DNA from: Alphaproteobacteria bacterium
Lineage (GTDB): Bacteria > Pseudomonadota > Alphaproteobacteria > Micropepsales > Micropepsaceae
Direction: 5' to 3'
Assembly: GCA_017308475.1 (NCBI GenBank)
Contig: JAFKEU010000007.1
Location: 310,001 to 374,000 of the forward strand
DNA length: 64,000 nt
Below, piece after piece: positions 52,539-64,000 of this stretch. Under the pieces are notes generated by a model that was given only the letters and a program-made list of their open reading frames with translations, made no database searches and had not been told where the DNA came from. Numbering within the stretch: the stretch's first letter is position 1; each line of letters begins with the position of its first letter. The position numbers were made by a program, and so were the translations under genes.

Positions 52539-54341
52539 ATGCCCATCTATCGCGCCCCCGTCGACGACTACCGTTTCCTGATCCGTGAAGTCCTGGAAAC
52601 GGAAAAGCATCGCGACCTGCCGGGGTTTGCCGACCTGTCGCCGGAGCTTGCCGACGACATTCTCTCCAATGCGGGAAAATTCTGTGAAGAGGTGCTGCAC
52701 CCGCTGAACCAGTCCGGCGACGCGGAAGGCTGCCGTTTCGAAAATGGCGCGGTAATCACGCCGAAGGGCTTCAAGGAGGCGTATCGCGCCTACAGCGAAG
52801 CCGGCTGGGGCGGGCTGGGCGCGCCGGAGGCAGCGGGCGGCGCGGGGATGCCGCCCTTGATCACCATGGCGGTCGGTGAATTCGGCATGAGCGCCAACCA
52901 GTCGCTGGCCATGTATCCTATGCTGACGGCGGGCGCCTATGGCGCGATCCTGGACACCGCGCCGGACTGGATGAAGCAGAACATCGTGCCAAAGATGGTA
53001 TCGGGCGAATGGGCCGGCACCATGTGCCTGACCGAACCTGGCTGCGGCACCGACCTGCGCCTGATGAAGACCCGCGCCGTCGAACAGCCGAACGGGACCT
53101 ATCGCATGAGCGGCACAAAGATTTTCATTTCCGGCGGCGACCAGGACCTGACCGGCAATATCATCCACATGGTGATCGCCAAGATCCCCGACGAACACGG
53201 CCAGATCCATGACGACCTTTCCACGGTGAATTTCTTCATGGTGCCCAAATTCCTGGTAGGCGAAGACGGCACGATGGGCGCCAGAAACGGGGTGAATACC
53301 GGCGGCATCGAGCACAAGATGGGCATCAAGGGCCAGGCGACCTGTGTGCTGAACTTCGACGACGCCATCGCCTGGCGGCTGGGGCCAAAGCCCGAGCCCC
53401 TGAAGCCGGGCGAGAAACGGTCGTCCAGCGCCGGCATGAAAGGCATGTTCGGCATGATGAATGCCGCGCGGCTGGGCGTGGGCGTGCAGGGCATCGCCAT
53501 CGGCGAGATCGCCTACCAGAACGGCTATGCCTATGCGCATGAACGCCGGGTGGGCCGGGCGCTGACAGGACCGAAGGAGCCGGACCAGCCGGCCGACCTG
53601 GAAATCGTTCATCCCGACGTCAAGAAGATGCTGCTCGAGGCGCGGTCATTCGTGGAAGGCGCCCGCGCGCTGGCGGCGTGGACGACGCTGCAGATGTCGA
53701 TCGCCGAATCCACGCGGCCCGATGCAGCCAATGCGGGTCTTCTGGCCGACCTGATGACGCCGGTGCTGAAGGCCTTCTGCACCGACATGGGCTTTGCCGC
53801 GGCAAACCTGGGCATGCAGTGCTGGGGCGGCCATGGCTATATCCAGGATAATGGCGTGGAACAGTTCGTGCGCGATGGGCGCATCAACATGGTCTATGAA
53901 GGCGCCAACGGCGTGCAGGCGATGGACCTGGTGGGACGCAAGCTGGCGCGCAAGGGCGGCGCGGCGCCCATGGCCCTGTTCACGCTGCTGACCGCCTGGA
54001 TCGGCGAGAACGAAAAGAGCGACGCGATGAAGCCCTTCGTCGCAGGGGTGAGGCGCGGCACCGAGGCTTTGCAGGCCGCAACGATGTGGCTGGCCGCCAA
54101 CGGCATGAAGAATCCCGACGATGCGGGCGCCGGGGCCACCGACTATCTGCGCCTGATGGGCATCACCATGCTGGCGCTGATGTGGGGCATCATGGCGAAG
54201 GTGTCGCTGGGCAAGGACGATATGCTGCACAAAGACAAGCTGATGTGCGCGCGCTTCTGGATGGAGCGGATGGTGCCCGAATGTCCCATGCTGCTGGAAC
54301 GCATCCAGGCCGGGAGCGCGACCATCATGGCGCTGGAGTGA
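52539..54341 (+). CDS. Acyl-CoA dehydrogenase, long DmdC-like type
   Basis: An FAD enzyme that introduces the alpha-beta double bond in an acyl-CoA. At 600 aa it is the extended type with an extra N-terminal helix (residues 1-35) and an added C-terminal helical domain (about 470-600), as in 3-methylmercaptopropionyl-CoA dehydrogenase DmdC and relatives. FAD-binding CLTEPGCGTDL and MCLTEPG at about 165-178, ISGGDQDL, and INMVYEGANGVQAMDLVGRK with the catalytic Glu near 455 are seen. The start at 52539 has AGGAT upstream. Dimethylsulfoniopropionate use is not proven; many DmdC-like enzymes take other short acyl-CoAs. Confidence 0.9.
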   Translation: MPIYRAPVDDYRFLIREVLETEKHRDLPGFADLSPELADDILSNAGKFCEEVLHPLNQSGDAEGCRFENGAVITPKGFKEAYRAYSEAGWGGLGAPEAAGGAGMPPLITMAVGEFGMSANQSLAMYPMLTAGAYGAILDTAPDWMKQNIVPKMVSGEWAGTMCLTEPGCGTDLRLMKTRAVEQPNGTYRMSGTKIFISGGDQDLTGNIIHMVIAKIPDEHGQIHDDLSTVNFFMVPKFLVGEDGTMGARNGVNTGGIEHKMGIKGQATCVLNFDDAIAWRLGPKPEPLKPGEKRSSSAGMKGMFGMMNAARLGVGVQGIAIGEIAYQNGYAYAHERRVGRALTGPKEPDQPADLEIVHPDVKKMLLEARSFVEGARALAAWTTLQMSIAESTRPDAANAGLLADLMTPVLKAFCTDMGFAAANLGMQCWGGHGYIQDNGVEQFVRDGRINMVYEGANGVQAMDLVGRKLARKGGAAPMALFTLLTAWIGENEKSDAMKPFVAGVRRGTEALQAATMWLAANGMKNPDDAGAGATDYLRLMGITMLALMWGIMAKVSLGKDDMLHKDKLMCARFWMERMVPECPMLLERIQAGSATIMALE

Positions 54342-55072
54342 GCACGCCCGGTCCCTGGGACAGGCCCCCGCCGCGCAGGCGGCAGTGGCCGGGCTTGTGG
54401 CTGTGGCTGGGATTCCTGGCGGCGGTGGGACTGGGCGTTCTGGCACTCAGCTATTTCTTTCCCATCCACCAGACGGCGATGGACAACCTTTCCATCGTGC
54501 AGACGATCGGGTTCCTGGCGCTTGTCAGCAGCGGGCTTTTGTTCGTGCGCAAACTGAAGCTGAAGGAAACCGCGCGCGGCGCCCTGATGTGGCTGGCGGT
54601 TGGCGCCGTGCTGGTGCTGGCCTTCTCGTTCCAGGATCGGATTCTGGATCTGTGGCATCGCCTGCGTTCGGCGGTGATCCCCGGCTATCCGGTCCAGACC
54701 CAGGCGGGCGAGATGGTGATTTCCGAAAGTCCGGGCGGCTCGTACCTGGTCTATGGGCGGGTCAACGGCACGCCGGTGGCATTCCTGGTCGATACCGGAG
54801 CCAGTGACATCGTACTGAGCCCGGCGGACGCACGCCGCATCGGCGTCGATATGGACAGCCTGAAATTCGACCATGTCTATGAGACCGCCAATGGCCAGGG
54901 CCGCGGCGCGCCCTATCGGGTGGCGACACTGCAGGTCGGCGGCATCGTGCTGCATGACGTACCGGTGTCGATCAACCAGGCGCCGATGCAGACCTCGCTG
55001 CTGGGGGTGGAGTTCCTGAAACGGCTGAAGTCGTTCGGCTTCGGCGACCACCGGCTGATACTCAGATGGTAG
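54338..55072 (+). CDS. Membrane-anchored retropepsin-like aspartic protease
   Basis: A 244-aa protein starting at GTG 54338 in a GTGA overlap with the dehydrogenase stop. Three membrane segments (about residues 20-42, 52-72 and 80-100) precede a clan AA aspartic protease domain: VAFLVDTGASDIVLSP with catalytic Asp near 148, ANGQGRGAPYRVATLQVG, and SLLGVEFLKRLKSFGF at the end. It belongs to the TIGR02281 group, active as a dimer in the periplasm. Substrates unknown. Cotranslation with the dehydrogenase need not mean a shared pathway. Confidence 0.88.
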   Translation: MSTPGPWDRPPPRRRQWPGLWLWLGFLAAVGLGVLALSYFFPIHQTAMDNLSIVQTIGFLALVSSGLLFVRKLKLKETARGALMWLAVGAVLVLAFSFQDRILDLWHRLRSAVIPGYPVQTQAGEMVISESPGGSYLVYGRVNGTPVAFLVDTGASDIVLSPADARRIGVDMDSLKFDHVYETANGQGRGAPYRVATLQVGGIVLHDVPVSINQAPMQTSLLGVEFLKRLKSFGFGDHRLILRW

Positions 55073-55126
55073 GACAACCGGCGGCGCCCCGACGTTGAGG
55101 TGGCGAACGTCGAATCCGGTCGGCCA

Positions 55127-55384
55127 TCAGCGCGGGGGCATGGCGGACGGACTGTCGGGCATCGGTGCGCCGCCATTGCTGCCCAGCGCCGGCGCGCCCA
55201 GGCTGGTGTCGGCCGACGGGTTGGGCGCGTAGGGGTCGTAAGTGCTGCGGCCGCTGTCCTGCGGGGCGACCGCGATGGTGCCGCCCGGCTGGTTCGCGTA
55301 TGGCGTGTTGTCGGGATTGCCGTCCGGGCCTGCGGCGCAACCCGCGCAGGCCATCGCCAGCATAAACACGATGGTTTTCTTCAT
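55127..55384 (-). CDS. Small lipoprotein, Pro/Asp/Gly-rich
   Basis: An 85-aa protein with a lipoprotein leader: MKKTIVFMLAMACAGC places the modified Cys at residue 16. The mature part is Pro-, Asp- and Gly-rich, without secondary structure or known domain, and ends SPSAMPPR. It lies 61 bp downstream of the DUF167 gene on the same strand, and converges with the aspartic protease gene. A role in the outer membrane or cell wall is plausible but unproven. Confidence 0.7.
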   Translation of the reverse strand: MKKTIVFMLAMACAGCAAGPDGNPDNTPYANQPGGTIAVAPQDSGRSTYDPYAPNPSADTSLGAPALGSNGGAPMPDSPSAMPPR

Positions 55385-55445
55385 GAAAATCGACTCCGCC
55401 GGTTACCCGCAATCGGAAACGCACGGAACCTCCAGGCGATCCGCG

Positions 55446-55753
55446 TCACGCGGACTGGGCGGACAGCTTCGCCGTCAACACCGCCGGATCGCCATTGAGG
55501 AACAGCAGCTTGGTGCGACCGGTCTGGCCGGAGCGGATGGTGATGTCCGCCTTCTTCAATGCCAATGTTTTCGCCAGAAAGGCGACCAGCGCGGCATTGG
55601 CCTCGCCGTCCACCGGCGGAGCGGTCAGGCGGATCTTCAGCAGCGGCTTTTCATTGGCGTCCCGCGCGATGCCGTCGACGCCGTCTCGCGCCGCCCGGGG
55701 CGTCAGGCGCACGGCCAGGAGCACACCGCCGTTTGTGGCGCGCCAGGGCGCCG

Positions 55754-55757
<4 letters not shown>
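55446..55757 (-). CDS. DUF167 (YggU) family protein
   Basis: A 103-aa soluble alpha/beta protein with the YggU core LAVRLTPRAARDGVDG, LKIRLTAPPVDGEANAALVAFLA and ITIRSGQTGRTKLLFL. The biochemical function of the family is not established. Its ATG overlaps the mfd stop by 4 bp (ATGA), so it is coupled to mfd and belongs to the sdhE-mfd transcript. Confidence 0.92.
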
Positions 55758-59245
<3,488 letters not shown>

Positions 59246-59542
59246 TTACGTCTTCCAGTCGGGGTCCCTGCGGCCGCAAAAGCCCTGCAGCCCCGCGAAA
59301 ACCGGATTGTCATGGTCGGACGGAACCGGCGCGGCGCCGCGCAGCCAGGCATAGACGTCCTGGTCGGGTGCAGCCAGCAGCGCCTCGAACTGGGTGAGGC
59401 CGGTTTCGTCCAGCCCCGCCAGATGCGCGTCGGCATAGGCGCCGAAGATCAGGTCGACCTCCTTGAAGCCACGGCGCTGGGCCCGGAACAATAGCCGCTT
59501 GCGGCGGGTCTCCGAAGAGCCACCTGTTTCACCGTCCGTCAT
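59246..59542 (-). CDS. sdhE: Succinate dehydrogenase assembly factor 2 (FAD assembly)
   Basis: Small chaperone that promotes covalent FAD attachment to SdhA. From ATG 59542 it is 98 aa. The conserved segment RRKRLLFRAQRRGFKEVDLIFGAYAD contains the RG-x2-E motif (RGFKE, usually RGMLE) and is followed by LTQFEALLAAPDQDVYAWLRG. The stop directly touches the mfd start. The linkage sdhE next to mfd and recG is common in alphaproteobacteria. Confidence 0.92.
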   Translation of the reverse strand: MTDGETGGSSETRRKRLLFRAQRRGFKEVDLIFGAYADAHLAGLDETGLTQFEALLAAPDQDVYAWLRGAAPVPSDHDNPVFAGLQGFCGRRDPDWKT

Positions 59543-59583
59543 GGCGGGGATATAGCCCCTGGCCCGCATGCAAACAAGGACGC

Positions 59584-61095
59584 TCAGATCTTCTGGTCGC
59601 CGATCTTCTGGTCATAGGCTCCCACTTCGGGGAATTGCGACAGGCGCGCATCGATGTCGGCGAAGATGGCGTGCATCTGTTCCTGGGACATCGGGCTTTC
59701 CACCACAACCACCAGCGAGGGCTTGTTGGAGGAGGCGCGCACCAGGCCCCAGGTGCCGTCTTCCAGGGTCACGCGCACGCCGTTGACGGTGACGACCGAG
59801 GTGATCTTCCGGCCCAGGAGGGTGGCGCCCTTCTCCTTCAGCGCCTGATACTGCGCGGTCAGCTGCTCCACCACCCTGTACTTCCTGTCGTCCGGGCAGA
59901 AGGGCGACATGGTGGGCGAACTCCAGGTGCGCGGCAGACTGTCATAGAGTTCGGAGAGCTTTTTGCCGCCGGCACGGTCCAGCATCGTCAGGACCGCGAT
60001 GCCGGCGACGATGCCGTCGTCATAGCCCTTGCCAATGGGCGCGTTGAAGAAGAAGTGACCCGACTTCTCGAAGCCGGCCAGCGCGTTCAATTCCGATGTG
60101 CGGCGCTTGATGTAGGAATGGCCGGTCTTCCAGTAATCCGTCCTGACGCCGCGCTCCTTCAGAACCGGATCGGTCAAATAGAGCCCGGTGGACTTCACAT
60201 CGACGACGAATTGCGGATCGGGATGGACCAGCGACAGGTCGCGGGCCAGGAGCACGCCGATCTTGTCGGCGAATATTTCCTGGCCGCGATCGTCCACCAC
60301 GCCGCAGCGGTCGCCATCGCCGTCAAAACCCAGGCAGAGCTCGGCGCCGTGCGCCTTCACCGCATCGCCCATGGCGTGCAGCATCTGAAGGTCTTCGGGA
60401 TTGGGATTGTATTTGGGAAAGGTGAAATCGAGTTCGTTGTCCATCGGAATGACTTCGGCCCCGATGCGGCGAAGAGCCTCCGGCGCGAAGGCACCCGCCG
60501 TGCCGTTGCCGGTGGCGGCGACCACCTTGATGGGGCGCGAGAGCTTGATGCCCGCGGTGACGTCGGCCAGGTAGGTTTCGCGCATGTCCGGTACGGCAAG
60601 GTAAGACCCGCCCGGCCGTTCGCGCCACAGCCCACCCAGCACGATTTCCTTCAGGCGGGTCATCTCGTCCGGGCCGAAGGTCAGCGGGCGCTTCGCCCCC
60701 ATCTTCACGCCGGTCCAGCCGTTTTCATTGTGGCTGGCGGTGACCATCGCCACTGCCGGACAGTCCAGCGCGAACTGGGCGAAATAGGCGACCGGCGACA
60801 GGCTGAGGCCGATGTCATGCACCTCGCAGCCCGCGCGCATCAGGCCCAGGATCAGCGCCTGCTTGATCGACAGGGAATAGGAGCGGAAATCGTGTCCCGT
60901 CACCACCTTCTGCGGCACGCCGATCTCGGCCAGATAGGTGCCAAGCCCCAGGCCCAGCGCGGTGATGCCCGGCAGGTTGATTTCCTTGCCGAAAAGCCAG
61001 CGCGCGTCATATTCGCGAAAACCGTTGGCCGTCACCAATGGCTGGTTTTCATAGTCGAAGCTGTTCGGCGTAAGGTCGGCGCGCGGTTTGAGCAT
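59584..61095 (-). CDS. Phosphomannomutase / phosphoglucomutase
   Basis: Interconverts hexose 6- and 1-phosphates for polysaccharide precursor synthesis. From ATG 61095 (CAGGA upstream) it is 503 aa. Phosphoserine motif TASHNENGW with Ser121, metal-binding GFDGDGDRCG near residue 268, sugar-binding region near KSGHFFF (about 350) and the C-terminal RASSNKPSLVVVVE phosphate-binding segment are present. It is the AlgC/ManB-type dual-specificity family. It lies between sdhE and recG, on the minus strand. Confidence 0.94.
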   Translation of the reverse strand: MLKPRADLTPNSFDYENQPLVTANGFREYDARWLFGKEINLPGITALGLGLGTYLAEIGVPQKVVTGHDFRSYSLSIKQALILGLMRAGCEVHDIGLSLSPVAYFAQFALDCPAVAMVTASHNENGWTGVKMGAKRPLTFGPDEMTRLKEIVLGGLWRERPGGSYLAVPDMRETYLADVTAGIKLSRPIKVVAATGNGTAGAFAPEALRRIGAEVIPMDNELDFTFPKYNPNPEDLQMLHAMGDAVKAHGAELCLGFDGDGDRCGVVDDRGQEIFADKIGVLLARDLSLVHPDPQFVVDVKSTGLYLTDPVLKERGVRTDYWKTGHSYIKRRTSELNALAGFEKSGHFFFNAPIGKGYDDGIVAGIAVLTMLDRAGGKKLSELYDSLPRTWSSPTMSPFCPDDRKYRVVEQLTAQYQALKEKGATLLGRKITSVVTVNGVRVTLEDGTWGLVRASSNKPSLVVVVESPMSQEQMHAIFADIDARLSQFPEVGAYDQKIGDQKI

Positions 61096-61229
61096 GACGG
61101 TCCTGTTGCGATGCCAGCCTTTTAGCGGCAATCGGGCCGAATACAAACCGACAAGGCGCAAACCGCCATAAGCCGCCATGGCCGGCCCCATGTTGAGAAC
61201 GGGCGTGCGACGGTCCAAAATCGCCGCCC

Positions 61230-63338
61230 ATGCGTCCTGCGATTCTGTTCCCCCTGTTCGCCGAAATCCGTACCCTCTCGGGGGTAGGACCCAAGCTGGA
61301 AAAGCTGATCGCCAAGATCCTGGGCCATCCGCCCACCGGGCCGCGACTGGTCGATTTGGTCTTCGACCTGCCGGTGGGGGTGGTGGACCGCTCCTACCGT
61401 CCCCGGCTGATCGAAGCCGAGCCCGGCCGCATCGCCACCGTCGAAATCAATGTGCTGGAACATAAGCCGTCGCGGGGCTCGTCTCACTCCAGGGGCCAGC
61501 CCTATCGCGTGATGGTCAGCGACGACAGCGCCGTGATGGACCTGGTCTTCTTTCACGGCGTGGCCGAATACCTGAACAGTCAGTTGCCCGCAGGCAGCCG
61601 CCGCGTCGTCAGTGGGCGCATCGAGCGGTTCAAGGACCGGCTGCAGATGGCACATCCCGATTACATCGTGCCGCCGGAACAGGCCGCCGGCCTTCCCGCC
61701 CATGAGCCGGTCTATGGCCTGACCGAAGGTCTGACGGCAAAGCCCATGGCCAAGGCAGTGCGCGGGGCGCTGGACCGCGTGCCGCGGCTGCCCGAATGGC
61801 AAGACGAAGCTTTCGTGAAGCGCGAAGGCTTTGACGCTTTCAATGCGGCGCTGGAGGCCGCGCACAATCCGGTGCATGAGGCCGACCTTGCCCCCACCGC
61901 GCCGGCGCGGCGGCGGCTGGCCTATGACGAAATGCTGGCCAACCAGCTGGCTCTGCGGCTGATCCGCGAGAATATGCGCCAGAGCAAGGGCCGCAGCGTG
62001 ACCGGCACCGGCAGGCTGAAGGCGCTGGCGGTAGGCGCCCTGCCCTTTGCCCTGACCGACGGCCAGCTTATGGCGCTGGGCGAAATCGAACAGGACATGG
62101 CCAGCGACAGGCGCATGCTGCGGCTGCTGCAGGGCGATGTGGGATCGGGCAAGACCATCGTGGCGCTGCTGGCCATGCTGGGCGCGGTGGAGGCGGGGCT
62201 TCAGGCCGCACTGATGGCGCCCACCGAACTTCTGGTGCGCCAGCATCTGGCGTCGCTGGAGCCCTATGCAAATGCGGCGGGTGTGCGGCTGGCCTGCCTG
62301 ACGGGGCGCGAGAAAGGCGTGGGCCGCGAGGCCACGCTGGCGAGGCTCGCGGCGGGCGAGATCGACATTCTGGTGGGCACGCATGCGCTGTTCTCGGAAG
62401 ATGTGAGCTTCCGCGACCTGGGCCTGGCGGTGGTGGACGAGCAGCACCGCTTCGGCGTGCACCAGCGCATGAAGCTGCAATCCAAGGGCCGCCCGGCGGA
62501 CGTTCTGGTAATGACGGCCACGCCCATTCCCCGCACCCTGGCGCTGACGGCTTACGGCGACATGGATGTTTCGCGCATTACCGGCCGGCCGCCGGGCAGG
62601 AAGCCGGTGGAAACGCGGGTGCTGAGTGCCGACCGGCTGGAGGAACTGATCGCCCATCTGCGCGCGGCGCTTGACCGCGGCGAACGCGCCTATTGGGTGT
62701 GCCCGCTGGTGGAGGAATCCGAAAAGATCGACCTGGCCGCCGCCGAAGGTCGCGCCGTCATGCTGAAGCAGGCGCTGGGACTTCCCGTCGGCCTGGTCCA
62801 CGGCAAGATGAAAGCGGCGGAGCGCGACGCCGCCATGGCCGCGTTCAAGGCCGGCGAGACAAAGCTTCTGGTCGCCACCACGGTGATCGAGGTGGGTGTC
62901 GACGTGCCCGAGGCCACCATCATGGTGGTCGAACATGCCGAGCGTTTCGGCCTGGCCCAACTGCATCAGCTGCGCGGCCGGGTCGGACGCGGCGCGGGCA
63001 AGTCGTCCTGCATCCTGGTGTGGCACGAGCCTTTGGGCGAGACCGCGCGCGCGCGGCTGAAAACCATGCGCGATACCGATGACGGCTTTGTCATCGCCGA
63101 GGAAGACCTGCGCCTGCGTGGGGCGGGCGAGATGCTGGGCACCCGCCAGAGCGGGATGGAAGCGTTCCGGCTGGCCGATCCTGTCGTCCACGCCGATCTG
63201 CTGGCAATCGCCCATGACGACGCGAGATTGGTGCTGGCGCGGGACCCCGATCTGAAATCCTCCCGCGGACGGGCGCTGCGCGTACTGCTCTATCTGTTCG
63301 GCCGCGACGACGCGGTGCGCTATCTGCGGACGGGATGA
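61230..63338 (+). CDS. recG: ATP-dependent DNA helicase RecG
   Basis: Reverses stalled replication forks and branch-migrates Holliday junctions. At 702 aa it has an N-terminal wedge/OB domain (about residues 60-180, GVVDRSYRPRLIE), Walker A GDVGSGKT near 303, DEQH box VVDEQHRFG near 403, TATPIPRTLAL (motif III) and the RecG/Mfd-specific C-terminus with LRGRVGRGAGKS. The gene is complete and divergent from the phosphomannomutase gene, 134 bp away. Confidence 0.97.
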   Translation: MRPAILFPLFAEIRTLSGVGPKLEKLIAKILGHPPTGPRLVDLVFDLPVGVVDRSYRPRLIEAEPGRIATVEINVLEHKPSRGSSHSRGQPYRVMVSDDSAVMDLVFFHGVAEYLNSQLPAGSRRVVSGRIERFKDRLQMAHPDYIVPPEQAAGLPAHEPVYGLTEGLTAKPMAKAVRGALDRVPRLPEWQDEAFVKREGFDAFNAALEAAHNPVHEADLAPTAPARRRLAYDEMLANQLALRLIRENMRQSKGRSVTGTGRLKALAVGALPFALTDGQLMALGEIEQDMASDRRMLRLLQGDVGSGKTIVALLAMLGAVEAGLQAALMAPTELLVRQHLASLEPYANAAGVRLACLTGREKGVGREATLARLAAGEIDILVGTHALFSEDVSFRDLGLAVVDEQHRFGVHQRMKLQSKGRPADVLVMTATPIPRTLALTAYGDMDVSRITGRPPGRKPVETRVLSADRLEELIAHLRAALDRGERAYWVCPLVEESEKIDLAAAEGRAVMLKQALGLPVGLVHGKMKAAERDAAMAAFKAGETKLLVATTVIEVGVDVPEATIMVVEHAERFGLAQLHQLRGRVGRGAGKSSCILVWHEPLGETARARLKTMRDTDDGFVIAEEDLRLRGAGEMLGTRQSGMEAFRLADPVVHADLLAIAHDDARLVLARDPDLKSSRGRALRVLLYLFGRDDAVRYLRTG

Positions 63339-63379
63339 TGGGGCCCGGCGTCAGTACCAGGCCCCGTCGATATCAAATC

Positions 63380-63811
63380 CTACTGCGGATACTTGCTGTC
63401 CTCGATGCCTTCACGGGCAGCATGGGCACGCGCCAAGGCCTGCTCGCGTTCGACGGTTGCCGCATCGGCGCGGGCCTGGGCATTTGCCGCCTGCGACTGG
63501 GAGACGGCAGCGTCCTGCTGGGCGGCATCGGCCTTCTCCTGCAGGTTGGCGGCAGCAGACTGCGCCGCCTGGGCCTGCAGCTTGGCGCTCTCGGCATCGG
63601 CCTGGGCATTGTCGGCCTCTGCCTGCGCGCTGCCGGCATTGCCGAGCGCGGCATCGGCCTGGGCCTCGGCATCCTCTTTCTGGATCTGGGCGCGGGCCGC
63701 GTCGGCGCGTGCCTGATGAAGATCGGCCTTGGACTGCTCCTCGGCGATGGTGCCGGCCAGCGCGGGCGACGCACTCAGGGCGGCCAGCGCTGCAATGGTG
63801 ATGAGTTTCAT
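63380..63811 (-). CDS. Exported Ala/Gln-rich coiled-coil protein
   Basis: A 143-aa protein with signal peptide MKLITIAALAALSASPALA, then an almost unbroken amphipathic helix of Ala, Gln, Asp and Glu (residues about 22-135: ADLHQARADAARAQIQKEDA, AEADNAQADAESAKLQAQ). No Cys, no Trp. Likely a periplasmic coiled-coil rod; function unknown. It converges with recG. The start is the second Met in the frame, chosen for the signal peptide. Confidence 0.75.
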   Translation of the reverse strand: MKLITIAALAALSASPALAGTIAEEQSKADLHQARADAARAQIQKEDAEAQADAALGNAGSAQAEADNAQADAESAKLQAQAAQSAAANLQEKADAAQQDAAVSQSQAANAQARADAATVEREQALARAHAAREGIEDSKYPQ

Positions 63812-63894
63812 CTCTGCACTCCCTGGTGACGAACTCATATGACAACAGCGAGCGGGGCCGACCGGTTGCGGCGGTTCCGGGAGGAACCTAAAAG

Positions 63895-64000
63895 ATGAAC
63901 CGCAACCCAGGACCTGTCACAGCGATGCCCGATTATGTCCTTGCTCCCGCCGCCATCCCTTCTCTGGCCGTAGCGGGAACCGCGGCGCGATATGCGGTCC
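63895..64000 (+). CDS. Partial gene, possible fumarylacetoacetate hydrolase family
   Basis: The first 35 codons of a gene that runs off the window. ATGs at 63895 and 63925 are in frame; the second gives MPDYVLAPAAIPSLAVAG, which looks like the start of short FAH-family hydrolases (2-hydroxyhepta-dienedioate isomerase type). GGGAGGAA lies 14 bp before the first ATG. No catalytic residue is in view, so the family is a guess. Confidence 0.4.
   Translation, partial: MNRNPGPVTAMPDYVLAPAAIPSLAVAGTAARYAV

Noticed and set aside
61122..63215. Minus-strand open frame of 697 codons opposite recG
   Set aside because: Shadow of recG; composition dominated by Arg, His, Gln, Gly.

Overview
The window is high-GC chromosomal DNA of an alphaproteobacterium. 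Evidence for this: a tRNA-His with no G-1 and an A73 discriminator next to a HisRS with the divergent motif-2 loop; the recG / manB / sdhE / mfd neighbourhood; hisS-hisZ-hisG in one operon; and TonB-dependent carbohydrate uptake with LacI control. A Caulobacterales or Rhizomicrobium-like lineage is my best guess, but the genus cannot be fixed from the sequence alone. About 50 real genes were found; the many long antisense frames are GC shadows.

Layout. 0-1.4 kb: hemN (oxygen-independent haem synthesis). 1.4-9.1 kb: a hemicellulose (xylan) locus read leftwards: LacI regulator, TonB receptor, strong terminator, GH10 xylanase, secreted beta-helix protein, with three matching 16-bp LacI-type palindromes. 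9.2-13.9 kb: a secreted protein of an undescribed family, then a methyltransferase / TPR-2OG-oxygenase pair and an AhpD-like protein. 13.9-26.2 kb: a complete nitrate-respiration locus, narK-narG-narH-narJ-narI-PPIase-92aa-mobA on the minus strand, and divergently a Crp/Fnr-type regulator, a previously hidden 50-aa coupled ORF, nnrS and a small membrane protein, around a perfect FNR-type box. 26.2-26.9 kb: truncated integrase beside tRNA-Leu(CAG). 27-34.3 kb: housekeeping (YbjQ, NDUFA9-like, uppP, mtgA, GST, queG, TPR, M48 protease). 34.6-39.8 kb: hisGZS and a 3-oxoacid CoA-transferase. 39.9-44.8 kb: MsrQ-like protein, two exported beta-propellers with an exported aldolase, an LRAT-fold protein. 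44.8-45.3 kb: tRNA-His embedded among tRNA-His half-genes interrupted by a GC-rich palindromic insert. 45.4-48.5 kb: orphan solute-binding protein, paired inverted repeats over two stop codons, two more members of the undescribed secreted family, tRNA-Arg(CCU). 48.5-50.8 kb: a DCC thiol-oxidoreductase / membrane protein cassette that looks acquired. 51-55.4 kb: low-complexity secreted proteins, DmdC-type acyl-CoA dehydrogenase, aspartic protease, lipoprotein. 55.4-63.8 kb: yggU-mfd-sdhE, phosphomannomutase, recG, coiled-coil protein; a partial gene runs off the end.

How it works together: the nitrate block supplies transport (NarK), reduction (NarGHI), assembly (NarJ, MobA, probably the PPIase), NO-related protection (NnrS) and control from one divergent promoter region. 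The xylan block supplies sensing, outer-membrane uptake and depolymerisation. No CRISPR array, toxin-antitoxin pair or intact mobile element was seen. The most unusual structures are the interrupted tRNA-His copies, the three-member secreted family, the stop-codon inverted repeats and the coupled 50-aa ORF.
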